A stretch of DNA of 61,484 nt from Pseudomonadota bacterium (GTDB lineage: Bacteria > Myxococcota_A > UBA796 > SXON01), in NCBI GenBank assembly GCA_030684355.1, contig JAUXTN010000221.1, forward strand, positions 1-61,484, given 5' to 3'. The translations under genes and the position numbers were made by a program. A model generated the notes under the pieces. The model did not search any database, was not told the DNA's origin, and saw only the letters and a program-made list of their open reading frames with translations. Positions 44,840 through 52,056 of the stretch are shown piece after piece. Position 1 is the stretch's first letter. Each line of letters opens with the position of its first letter.

Positions 44840-45291
44840 GCGCGCTCTTCCACGATCGCGGCGCCGCCGTGCGCATCGGGGTGGCGCTCGCGCTGACCGC
44901 GGCGCTGGGCGGCTACTACGCGTGGTGGGCGCTCCAGGCCGAGAGCGGCTGGCGCTGGGCGATGGAGGCCCCCGCCGAGCGCGACGGCGCGCCGATGGTG
45001 TTCCCGCTCTGGACCGTCACGGGGGTCAAAGGCCCGGACCGCTACGAGATCTCCAAGGTCGTGAAGGGCGTGCCCGTCGTCGGCCCCGCGACCGACCTCG
45101 CCGTGGGGGACACCGTCTCCGTCCTCGGCCACTTCGACGCCTCGGTGCCCGCCGTGCGCGTCGAGGAGCGCGAGCTCCACGTGCTGCGCAAGTACAAGGA
45201 AGCCCTTGGGATCCTCGGGTTCGTGCTCGTCGTCGTCGCGGCGCCGTTCGCGTTCCGCATCCGCGGCGGGAGGCTCGTCGAGCGTGGCTGA
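44836..45291 (+). CDS. Small membrane protein of the SPFH operon
   Basis: 151 residues from a GTG that overlaps the previous stop. Two membrane segments, one near residues 10-30 (AVRIGVALALTAALGGYYAWWAL) and one near the C-terminus (ALGILGFVLVVVAAPFAFRI). Between them is a beta-rich extracytoplasmic domain with FPLWTVTGVKGPDRYEISKV and VGDTVSVLGHFDASVPAV, which looks like a small OB-fold/NfeD-like barrel, although the similarity is weak. NfeD proteins partner SPFH proteins, which would suit this position. Function uncertain. Confidence 0.65.
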   Translation: MSALFHDRGAAVRIGVALALTAALGGYYAWWALQAESGWRWAMEAPAERDGAPMVFPLWTVTGVKGPDRYEISKVVKGVPVVGPATDLAVGDTVSVLGHFDASVPAVRVEERELHVLRKYKEALGILGFVLVVVAAPFAFRIRGGRLVERG

Positions 45292-45844
45292 CCTCATCAC
45301 GCACACCTGCGTGGCCATCCTCGCGAAGGTGATCCCCGGCCGCCCGCACGTCGCCACCTTCGTCCTCGGCACCTGCCTGCCCGATCTGCTCGGCCGCGTG
45401 CCCAGCATGGGGCTCACGTGGCTGCGGTGGACCCTCCCGGTCATCCCCGAGTGGCTCATCTACGTCTGGGTGCCGTTCCACATGCCGGTCGGCATCCTCT
45501 TGTCTTCGTTTTTCCTGGCATTCGCGTTCCCCGAGGCGGGCCGCCGCGTCGTGTTCCTGAACCTGCTCGGCGGCGGGCTCCTCCACATCGCCGTCGACCT
45601 CCTCCAGCGCCACTTCGGCGTCGGCTACCTGCTCTTCTTCCCGTTCTCGTGGTGGGACTTCGAGCTCGGGTGGATCGGCAGCGAGGATACCGTGCGCATC
45701 GTGCCGTTCCTCGTGCCGCTCACGGCGGCGGCGGTGGTGTGGCGTCGGCGGCGGGATCGTGCTCGGAAGGCCGCGGTCGGATCGGTTCATCCAGGGCTTC
45801 ATGGGGCAGGGGCTCCGCGCCCGCAACGCCCCGAAGGCACGTAG
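45284..45844 (+). CDS. Integral membrane protein, YdjM/DUF457-like metal-dependent hydrolase
   Basis: 186 residues from the GTG at 45284 (overlaps the previous stop). Begins ADLITHTCVAILAKVIPG, with the His-Thr motif of DUF457/YdjM membrane proteins, then LGTCLPDLLGR, FHMPVGILLSS and GGLLHIAVDLLQRHFG, which give the spaced His and Asp of the family. Four or five helices. The C-terminus is basic. The family is linked to membrane-bound metal-dependent hydrolysis, but no substrate is known. Last gene of the SPFH unit; a strong hairpin follows. Confidence 0.75.
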   Translation: MADLITHTCVAILAKVIPGRPHVATFVLGTCLPDLLGRVPSMGLTWLRWTLPVIPEWLIYVWVPFHMPVGILLSSFFLAFAFPEAGRRVVFLNLLGGGLLHIAVDLLQRHFGVGYLLFFPFSWWDFELGWIGSEDTVRIVPFLVPLTAAAVVWRRRRDRARKAAVGSVHPGLHGAGAPRPQRPEGT

Positions 45845-45868
45845 GGAAGGGCACTCCCGCCGAAGGAA

Positions 45869-45894
45869 GGGCCCCGCCACCATCGGCGGGGCCC
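45869..45894. terminator. Bidirectional terminator hairpin
   Basis: GGGCCCCGCC-ACCATC-GGCGGGGCCC, a perfect 10-bp stem, 25 bases after the SPFH operon and 11 before the convergent ssb stop. GC-rich without T-run. Confidence 0.75.
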
Positions 45895-45904
45895 CGGCGC
45901 GTGA

Positions 45905-46333
45905 TCAGAACGGGATCTGCTCCGACTCCGCCTCGGTCATCGCCGGGCTCCGTCCGCCGGCGGGCGGGACGTGCCGGGTGCCCTCGGCGCCGGACGCGCC
46001 CCGGTGCTTGCCGTTGAGCCAGAGCACGCGGTCCACCACGAGGTCGATCTCGTAGTGGACGACGTTGTCCTTGTCGGTCCACTTGCGGGGGCGGATGGCG
46101 CACTCGACCGCCAGAACGTCACCCTTGCGGGCGTTGGTGGCGATGAACTCGGCGGTCTTGTCCCAGCACGTGAGGCGGTGCCAGTCCGGGGTCTCCACCC
46201 ACTCGTCGCCGACCTTCCGCGCGAACGGGGTGGCCAGGGAGAGCTTCACCAGCTGCTTTCCGGTGGCGGTCGTCCGCATCTCGGGATCCTGCCCGATGTT
46301 TCCAATCAGGTATGCCTTGTTCAAGCCTTTCAT
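45905..46333 (-). CDS. ssb: Single-stranded DNA-binding protein
   Basis: 142 residues from the ATG of MKGLNKAYLIGN; GGAG is seven bases upstream. OB-fold landmarks: LNKAYLIGNIGQDPEMRTT, VKLSLATPF, WHRLTCWDKTAEFI, RKGDVLAVECAIRPRKW and YEIDLVVDRVLWL. The acidic C-terminal tail ends SEQIPF, the protein-interaction tip. It binds ssDNA in replication and repair. Divergent from the deoxynucleoside kinase gene across a 237-base gap. A paralogue elsewhere cannot be excluded; the upstream leader (46334-46399) is in frame but unlike SSB. Confidence 0.93.
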   Translation of the reverse strand: MKGLNKAYLIGNIGQDPEMRTTATGKQLVKLSLATPFARKVGDEWVETPDWHRLTCWDKTAEFIATNARKGDVLAVECAIRPRKWTDKDNVVHYEIDLVVDRVLWLNGKHRGASGAEGTRHVPPAGGRSPAMTEAESEQIPF

Positions 46334-46570
46334 CTGTCGCTCCAAGTGCGCCCGGGTTGATGTGTTTCGGTGCGCATCGGGGCCCTGTGCAGACGTCATG
46401 CCAACGTGTTTTCAGCTAGTTGGCGGCCCCGGGGGTGGCGGTTGTCCGTCACTGCCGACGGACGTTCGTCAGGCGGGCACCGTCAAGGGGGCACTCGTTG
46501 TTTCGGTGCGGCGCGCGGGCAACGGATGCCCATGGCTCGCACGTGCTACCTTCCGGCGGCGGAGCGAAGC

Positions 46571-47251
46571 GTGTCGCGACTGGTCGTCATCGAAGGCCTC
46601 ATCGGCGTCGGCAAGACCACGCTCTGCCGCATCCTGGAGCGCGAATGGGGCGCTCGGCTCGTGCTGGAGCCGGCGGACGACAACCCGTTCCTCGCCCAGT
46701 TCTACGGCGATCCCGAGCGCTTCGCGCTCCCCGCGCAGCTCTTCTACCTCGCGAGCCGCTACCAGCAGCAGCAGGGCATCCGGCAGGCCGACCTCTTCGC
46801 GCCCTTCACCGTGTGCGACTACCTCTACGCGAAGGACCGCCTCTTCGCGGAGATGACGCTCGAGGGCCACGAGCTCGCGCTCTACAACACCTTCGCGGGC
46901 ATCCTGCCGGAGCCGCCGCCGCGCCCGGATCTCGTCGTCTTCCTCGACGCCGACACCGAGGTCATCCGCAGCCGCATCCTCCGCCGCGGCATCCCCGCGG
47001 AGCAGGTCATCCCCGCGCGCTACCTGGACGACCTGCGCGATCGCTACTACCGCCTGTGGGAGACCTACGACGAGGCGCCGATCCACGTGATCCGCACGGA
47101 CACGGTCGACTACGTGTCCGACCTGGCCGCCCGCGAGCGCATCGTCCAGATGATCTGGGGCTGGCTCGCCGGCCAGCCGCTGCCCGATGCCCCGCCCCGC
47201 TACCGCGGCGCCCAGTCGGCGCAGGGCGGGCCCACGTTGTTCGGAGTCTGA
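46571..47251 (+). CDS. Deoxynucleoside (dG/dA-type) kinase
   Basis: 226 residues from a GTG at 46571, chosen because GGAG lies seven bases before it; ATG codons at 46526 and 46532 lack a site. Phosphate loop VVIEGLIGVGKTTLCRIL at residues 5-22. EPADDNPFLAQFYGDPERFALPAQLFYL matches the Drosophila-type dNK/dGK/dAK family. CDYLYAKDRLFA is the ERS-like lid region and VVFLDADTEVIRSRILRRG the Arg-rich lid. Phosphorylates deoxynucleosides for salvage. PanB starts directly after its stop; the pair dNK-panB is common in this phylum. Confidence 0.87.
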   Translation: MSRLVVIEGLIGVGKTTLCRILEREWGARLVLEPADDNPFLAQFYGDPERFALPAQLFYLASRYQQQQGIRQADLFAPFTVCDYLYAKDRLFAEMTLEGHELALYNTFAGILPEPPPRPDLVVFLDADTEVIRSRILRRGIPAEQVIPARYLDDLRDRYYRLWETYDEAPIHVIRTDTVDYVSDLAARERIVQMIWGWLAGQPLPDAPPRYRGAQSAQGGPTLFGV

Positions 47252-48079
47252 TTGGCCAGAATCACCGCGCCCGAGATCCTGAAGAAGAAGGTCAACGGCG
47301 AGAAGATCGCGATGGTCACCGCCTACGATGCCGCCCAGGCGCGCCTCGTGGACGCCGGCGGGGCCGACATGGTGCTCGTGGGCGATAGCCTCGGGATGGT
47401 CGTCCAGGGGCAGGCGGACACCCTCGGCGTGACGCTGCGGGACATGGCCTACCACGGCCGTTGCGTCGCGGCGGGGCTCACCCGCGCGCACCTCTCGGTG
47501 GACCTCCCGTTCATGAGCTACCAGGTGAGCGTCGCGCAGGCGATGCGCAGCGCCGGGCGGCTCGTGCGCGAAGGGAAGGCCCAGTCCGTGAAGCTCGAGG
47601 GCGGCGTGCGGTCCGCGCCCGCCATCCGCGCCATCGTGGACGCCGGGATCCCCGTCGTGGGCCACGTCGGCCTCACCCCGCAGTCCGTGCACGCGATGGG
47701 CGGCTTCAAGGTGCAGGGCCGGGAGTCCGACGCCGCGCTGCGCATCCTCGCGGACGCCCTCGCCGTCCAGGAGGCCGGCGCCTTCTGCATCGTCCTCGAG
47801 ATGGTCCCCGCGGAGCTCGCCGCGCGCATCACCGCCGAGCTCTCCATCCCGACCATCGGCATCGGCGCGGGCGCCGGGTGCGACGGGCAGGTGCTCGTCT
47901 ACAACGATCTCCTCGGGATGGACACGCGCTTCAAGCCGCGCTTCGTCAAGCGGTACGCGGACCTGGAGGGGGTCGTGCGCGACGCCGTCCAGGCCTACGT
48001 CACCGAGGTGAAGGCCGGAACGTTCCCCGGCCCCGAGCACTCGTTCGCGCAGGACACGACGCGGCTGTACGGCGGGTAG
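47252..48079 (+). CDS. panB: 3-methyl-2-oxobutanoate hydroxymethyltransferase
   Basis: First step of pantothenate synthesis: 2-ketoisovalerate plus methylene-THF gives ketopantoate. 275 residues from a TTG that follows the dNK stop directly; CGGAG lies eight bases upstream. TIM barrel: VTAYDAAQARLVDAGG, LVGDSLGMVVQGQADTLGVT (Mg-binding Asp), DLPFMSYQ, VKLEGGVRSAPAI, VGHVGLTPQSVHAMGGFKVQGR and FCIVLEMVPAELA (catalytic Glu). It ends PEHSFAQD. Typical length for the family. PanC follows after 168 bases. Confidence 0.96.
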   Translation: MARITAPEILKKKVNGEKIAMVTAYDAAQARLVDAGGADMVLVGDSLGMVVQGQADTLGVTLRDMAYHGRCVAAGLTRAHLSVDLPFMSYQVSVAQAMRSAGRLVREGKAQSVKLEGGVRSAPAIRAIVDAGIPVVGHVGLTPQSVHAMGGFKVQGRESDAALRILADALAVQEAGAFCIVLEMVPAELAARITAELSIPTIGIGAGAGCDGQVLVYNDLLGMDTRFKPRFVKRYADLEGVVRDAVQAYVTEVKAGTFPGPEHSFAQDTTRLYGG

Positions 48080-48142
48080 CTCCGGCACGGCCCCCCGAAG
48101 CTGGCGTTGCGCTCGGCAAGCCGGCGCGACCGTACCCGCGGA

Positions 48143-48152
48143 CGAACGTTCG
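48143..48152. promoter_or_regulatory. 10-bp palindrome in the panB-panC gap
   Basis: CGAACGTTCG, about 95 bases in front of panC. It may be an operator; see rejected item on LexA. Confidence 0.25.
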
Positions 48153-48247
48153 GCCTCGTACAAACGCCGCCACGCTCGGAGCGGTATTTCGCCGCCACGG
48201 AGCGATAGCCAAGGCGCGGCCTGCCCGTCCTGGCTAGGAGGGGCCGC

Positions 48248-49066
48248 ATGCGAATCGTCCGTTCGGTCGACGAGATGCACGACCTGGCGCTCTCCTGGCG
48301 GCGCCAGGGGCGTGAAGTCGGCTTCGTCCCCACCATGGGCTACCTCCACGCCGGCCACACGACGCTCATCGAGCTCATGCGCGCCCGGAGCGAGGTGCTC
48401 GTCGTGAGCATCTACGTGAACCCGCTCCAGTTCGGCCCCACCGAGGACCTCACGCGCTACCCGCGCGACCCCGAGGGGGACGCCGCGAAGTGCGCCGCGG
48501 CCGGGTGCGACGTGTTGTTCATGCCGGACAACCTCTACCCACCGGACTTCCGCACCACGGTGAGCGTTCGCGACATCACGACGCGGTGGGAGGGCGCGCA
48601 CCGGCCCACCCACTTCGACGGCGTCGCGACCGTCGTGTGCCGCCTCTTCGGGCTCGTGCAGCCGACGGCCGCGATGTTCGGCGAGAAGGACTTCCAGCAG
48701 TACACGGTGCTCCGCTCGATGGCGCGGGACCTCGCGATGGGCATCGAGATCGTGCCCGGGCCGCTCGTGCGCGACGACGACGGCCTCGCCCTGTCCTCGC
48801 GCAACGTCTACCTCTCGCCCGAGCAGCGCCGCCGCGCGCTCTCGCTCCACCGCGCCCTGTTCCACATGCGCGGGATGACCGAGCGCTCCGCCGAGGCGCG
48901 GATCGCCGCGGGGCTCGCCACCATCGACTCGGACGGCGTCGACTACCTCGCCGTGGTCGACCCCGACACGCTCGATCCCGTCGACACCGTCGACCGCCCC
49001 GTCCGCGCGATCCTCGTCGCCCGGTACGGCTCGGTCCGCCTCCTCGACAACGTCGCGCTGGGATGA
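48248..49066 (+). CDS. panC: Pantothenate synthetase (pantoate-beta-alanine ligase)
   Basis: ATP-dependent joining of pantoate and beta-alanine. 272 residues; AGGAGGGG precedes the ATG. Motifs: VPTMGYLHAGHTTLIEL (HxGH nucleotidyltransferase site), VSIYVNPLQFGPTEDLTRYPR, FMPDNLYPPDF, FDGVATVVCRLFGLVQPTAAMFGEKDFQQ, and VRDDDGLALSSRN (KMSKS-like loop). The usual C-terminal regulatory half is complete. ATG-TGA overlap with the next small membrane gene. Confidence 0.97.
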   Translation: MRIVRSVDEMHDLALSWRRQGREVGFVPTMGYLHAGHTTLIELMRARSEVLVVSIYVNPLQFGPTEDLTRYPRDPEGDAAKCAAAGCDVLFMPDNLYPPDFRTTVSVRDITTRWEGAHRPTHFDGVATVVCRLFGLVQPTAAMFGEKDFQQYTVLRSMARDLAMGIEIVPGPLVRDDDGLALSSRNVYLSPEQRRRALSLHRALFHMRGMTERSAEARIAAGLATIDSDGVDYLAVVDPDTLDPVDTVDRPVRAILVARYGSVRLLDNVALG

Positions 49067-49485
49067 GCAGCTTCCCCTGGGAGGTCCTGATCCTCGGGGT
49101 CGTCCTCGGGGTGAACCGGCTCGCCACGCCCGCAACCTACGAGCGGCCGATCGCGTTCTGGGCAATCCAGGTGATGAACGTGGCGGTCGCGTTGCCGGTG
49201 GCCCTGGTCGGGATCCCGGGCACGGAGGGCTTCCCCGCGCTCGGGTGGCTCATCGCGGGCCTCCTGCTCTTCCACGTGCTCCAGAACGTCTCGCTCCGGG
49301 GCACCGCGCTCGCCCGAAAGCGGCAGGCGCTCGCGGCCCGCGAGCAGGCCCGGAAGCTGCGCGCCCTCGAAGCGCCCGCGGCGCTGCCGCGCTCGGACAC
49401 GCCGCTCCCGGGCACGCCGCCCTCGGACGCGCCGCTCCCGGGCACGCCGGCGGAAGCCCCGGCGGAGAAACCGCCGGCGGAGTGA
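49063..49485 (+). CDS. Small hydrophobic protein with Pro/Thr repeat tail
   Basis: 140 residues; ATG overlaps the panC stop by four bases. Two to three membrane segments (PWEVLILGVVLGVNRLA, AFWAIQVMNVAVALPVALV, LGWLIAGLLLFHVLQNV). The charged C-terminal third ends in a Pro-rich part with the repeat PLPGTPPSDAPLPGTP. No recognised domain; co-translation with panC suggests only shared expression. Confidence 0.65.
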   Translation: MSSFPWEVLILGVVLGVNRLATPATYERPIAFWAIQVMNVAVALPVALVGIPGTEGFPALGWLIAGLLLFHVLQNVSLRGTALARKRQALAAREQARKLRALEAPAALPRSDTPLPGTPPSDAPLPGTPAEAPAEKPPAE

Positions 49486-49560
49486 GCGGCCCCTGGGCAG
49501 GCGCCGCAGGGGAGGGGAGTCGGCATGCGCGCGGGCGACGAGAGCGCCGCGCCGGCCTCG

Positions 49561-50805
49561 CTACTTGGCGGCCACCGCGTGCACGATCTCGAGGATCTCG
49601 CGCTCTTCGAGGACGCGGTTGCCGGACTTGGCCTTCGCGCGCACGGCACCGACGAGCTCGGGCGTGGCGACGTAGCCGCGGCTGCGCAGCCAGTAGAGGA
49701 TGTTGCTGTCGCCGGCCATGTGGCCGATCTCGATCTCCTGGTGGCGCCCGAACCAGCTCGCCGGGACCCCGGAGTAGACGCGGTCCGCGAGCCAGTCGGC
49801 GCCCTTGTCCAGGGCCTTGATGACCGCGGCGGCGTGGACGCCCGTGCCGGTGCGGAAGGCGTCCTTGCCGAACACCGGGTAGCTCACGGGGATCGGCACG
49901 TTGCACGCGGCCGAGCACAGGTCGACGAGCTCGCCGAGCGCGGAGAGGTCACCCTCGTGGCGGCCGAGGAGCTTCATGTTGACGAGCAGGAGGTCCAGCG
50001 CCGTGTTGCCGACGCGCTCGCCGACGCCGAGGATGCAGCCGTGGACACGGTCCGCGCCGGCTTCGATGGCGGTGATCGCGTTCCCGAGCCCGAACCCACG
50101 GTCATTGTGGCCGTGCCAGTCGATCCGGGTGTCCGTGCCGAGCCCGCGGATCAGGTTCCGCGTGAAGTGGACGAGGTTGAACACGCCGTTGGGCGTGGCG
50201 TGGCCGACGGTGTCGCACACCGCGATGCCGTCCGCACCCTCCTCGATGGCCGCCGTGAACAGGCGGCGGAGCGTGGTCGGCCGCGAGCGGGTCGTGTCCT
50301 CGGTGACGAAGGTGCACGGCAGCCCCGCCTGCTTCGCCATGCGCACGGCGGTGCGGGTGCGCTTCTCGAGGAGGTCCTCGTCCCAGCCCTCGGCGTAGAG
50401 CCGGATGGGGGAGGCGCCGAGGAAGGCCATCACCTCGATGGGGATGCCGACCTTCTGCGAGATCGCGATGATCGGCGCGATGTCGTTCTCGTGGGTGCGC
50501 GCGGCGCAGGCGGCGAGGATGGGCAGCTTCTCGTCGCGGATCATCTCCGCGAGCACCGTGGAGTCCGCCACGGCGCGCGGGCCGGCACCCGGCAGGCCGA
50601 TGTCCGTGTGGTGGACGCCGACCCGGGCCAGGAGGCGGATCATCTGGGCCTTGGCGTCGACCGGGGGGTCGGTCACCGAGGGGCACTGGATGCCGTCGCG
50701 AAAGGTCTCGTCGAAGTAGCGCACCGGGCGCAGCGGCGGGGAGACGGTGTCCCCCCGGACGTTCCAGTCGTGGATGACGTCGGACTCGTCGATCGTACCG
50801 CTCAT
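49561..50805 (-). CDS. Short 2-isopropylmalate-synthase-like (HMGL/DRE-TIM) enzyme
   Basis: 414 residues; GGAGG precedes the ATG complementing 50803-50805. DRE-TIM barrel: DETFRDGIQCPSVTDPPVDAK with the RDG-Q motif, IGLPGAG, HENDIAPI, FVTEDTTRSRPTTLRRLF, VCDTVGHATPNGVFNLV, IDWHGHNDRGFGLGNA (metal-binding HGHND) and GVGERVGNTALD. All catalytic residues for Claisen condensation of acetyl-CoA with a 2-oxo acid are present. The roughly 120-residue C-terminal leucine-sensing domain of LeuA is missing, so feedback control is probably lost or different. 2-Isopropylmalate is the best guess; citramalate or homocitrate synthase is possible. Confidence 0.85.
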   Translation of the reverse strand: MSGTIDESDVIHDWNVRGDTVSPPLRPVRYFDETFRDGIQCPSVTDPPVDAKAQMIRLLARVGVHHTDIGLPGAGPRAVADSTVLAEMIRDEKLPILAACAARTHENDIAPIIAISQKVGIPIEVMAFLGASPIRLYAEGWDEDLLEKRTRTAVRMAKQAGLPCTFVTEDTTRSRPTTLRRLFTAAIEEGADGIAVCDTVGHATPNGVFNLVHFTRNLIRGLGTDTRIDWHGHNDRGFGLGNAITAIEAGADRVHGCILGVGERVGNTALDLLLVNMKLLGRHEGDLSALGELVDLCSAACNVPIPVSYPVFGKDAFRTGTGVHAAAVIKALDKGADWLADRVYSGVPASWFGRHQEIEIGHMAGDSNILYWLRSRGYVATPELVGAVRAKAKSGNRVLEEREILEIVHAVAAK

Positions 50806-50892
50806 GGGGCCTCCGTGCGTCGCCACCTTAACGTAGCCGCCGCACGCGTGGCTGCCGCCTGGGCTTGTGATCCCGTCGGCAGCGCGAACCGA

Positions 50893-51891
50893 CTACATCA
50901 GCGTGCAGGGCACCGACGTGAAGACGAAGGCGATCGAGAGGGCGTCGTTGACGCCGTCCCCGTCGCTGTCGATGTCGGCGAGGCGCTCGACGATCTCGCG
51001 GGAGTAGCCGTTGTCCTCGGCGATGGGGACCATCGTCTCGACCGAGATGGCAAACCCCATGACGCCCGTGTTCGCGGACTCGGTGGCGGTTCCCTCGACG
51101 AACACGCCGGTGACGCTGTCGAGCGTGTAGCCGCCGACCTCGATGGAGGCCGAGGCGATGGTGAGGCTGTACTCGCCGCCCGCGATGACGGCAGCGGCGT
51201 TCATCGTGGCGTAGCCGGAGCTGTCCACGTCGGTGCCGGGGTCGAACGACTCGGTGCCGGAGGCGTTGTCCGTGAGGTCGCCGTCGGTGTCCGTGGGGGT
51301 GAGGAGGCCGCCGTAGATGTCGTCGTCACACCAATCGTCCACGTCCCAGAACTGGAGGACGATGACCGTCGTGGAGGTGGCGAGCGTGTCGGCCAGCGAG
51401 GTGTCGAGCGACGACTTGGCGAACGACATCACGTTGTCGATGGCGCCGTCCCCGTCGAGATCCACGCCCTCGGACGAGCTGCCGACGACGATGCTGTCGA
51501 CGACCCAGGTGGCCTCGGTCGGCCCGGTCGGGTCGCAGACGGCCGAGGGGTCGGTGTCCGCGCCGGTATCCGTGTCCGTGTCCGTGTCGGTGTCCGTGTC
51601 GGTGTCCGTGTCGGAGTCCGCGTCGGTGTCGGTGTCGGTGTCCGTGTCCGCGTCCGTGTCGGAATCCGTGTCCGCGTCGGTGTCGGAGTCCGCGTCCGAG
51701 TCCGTGTCCGTGTCGGAGTCCGCGTCGGTGTCCGTGTCGGCGTCGGTGTCGGTGTCGGCGTCCGCCTCGGCGGTGTCGATCGCGGCGGTGTCGACCAGCG
51801 ACGGATCCTTGTCGTCCCCCGCCCCATAGTTCGAGGAGCACCCCGCCAGCGCGAGGACCGACAGCACGGAGGCGAGCGCGAACCTGGACAT
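50893..51891 (-). CDS. Thr/Asp-repeat secreted lipoprotein
   Basis: 332 residues; AGGAGTCCAC precedes the ATG complementing 51889-51891. Lipobox VLALAGCSS (Cys18). Residues 43-114 are 36 dipeptides, almost all (T/A/S)D. The domain after about residue 118 (CDPTGPTEATWVVDSIVVGSS) has Ca-binding-like DLDGDGAIDN and a final DIDSDGDGVNDALSIAF with a Cys at the end, resembling thrombospondin type 3-type Asp loops. Likely tethered to the outer membrane, with the repeat as a flexible spacer. A TTGACA-type promoter lies just upstream. Function unknown. Confidence 0.8.
   Translation of the reverse strand: MSRFALASVLSVLALAGCSSNYGAGDDKDPSLVDTAAIDTAEADADTDTDADTDTDADSDTDTDSDADSDTDADTDSDTDADTDTDTDTDADSDTDTDTDTDTDTDTDTGADTDPSAVCDPTGPTEATWVVDSIVVGSSSEGVDLDGDGAIDNVMSFAKSSLDTSLADTLATSTTVIVLQFWDVDDWCDDDIYGGLLTPTDTDGDLTDNASGTESFDPGTDVDSSGYATMNAAAVIAGGEYSLTIASASIEVGGYTLDSVTGVFVEGTATESANTGVMGFAISVETMVPIAEDNGYSREIVERLADIDSDGDGVNDALSIAFVFTSVPCTLM
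51550..51765. repeat. Degenerate 6-bp (GTGTCC/GTGTCG-type) tandem repeat, about 36 copies
   Basis: On the minus strand it encodes the (Thr/Ala/Ser)-Asp array of the lipoprotein. Third-base variation and interspersed Ala and Ser codons show it is not a recent perfect expansion. Confidence 0.85.
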
Positions 51892-51912
51892 GTGGACTCC
51901 TGTTGGGACGCC

Positions 51913-51940
51913 TCTACAGTACAGCACGCGCTCTTGTCAA
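51913..51940 (-). promoter_or_regulatory. Sigma-70-type promoter of the lipoprotein gene
   Basis: On the minus strand TTGACA (complement of 51935-51940), 16-base spacer, then TGTAGA (complement of 51913-51918). Transcription would start near 51905, giving a leader of about 14 bases before the ATG. Confidence 0.5.
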
Positions 51941-52010
51941 GGGATTGTGTCGCGTCGCCTCGGCGCGGGCCTTGGCGCCCACGCCGAGACCGACGCTCAC
52001 GCTGCCCGTG

Positions 52011-52052
52011 CCGCGACGGTCAGGCCGCGACGGTCAGGCCGCGACCGCCAGG
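52011..52052. repeat. 14-bp tandem repeat, three copies
   Basis: CCGCGACGGTCAGG at 52011 and 52025 (identical) and a variant at 52039, just after the thiolase stop. Not in a supported gene; it may form part of the 3' region. Confidence 0.7.
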
Positions 52053-52056
52053 CCGA

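Noticed and set aside
48143..48152. CGAACGTTCG as a LexA box before panC
   Set aside because: Bacillus-type boxes have a four-base spacer between CGAAC and GTTCG; here there is none, and panC is not an SOS gene.
51550..51765. CRISPR-like or satellite array
   Set aside because: The 6-bp repeat has no spacers and is in frame within a lipoprotein gene.
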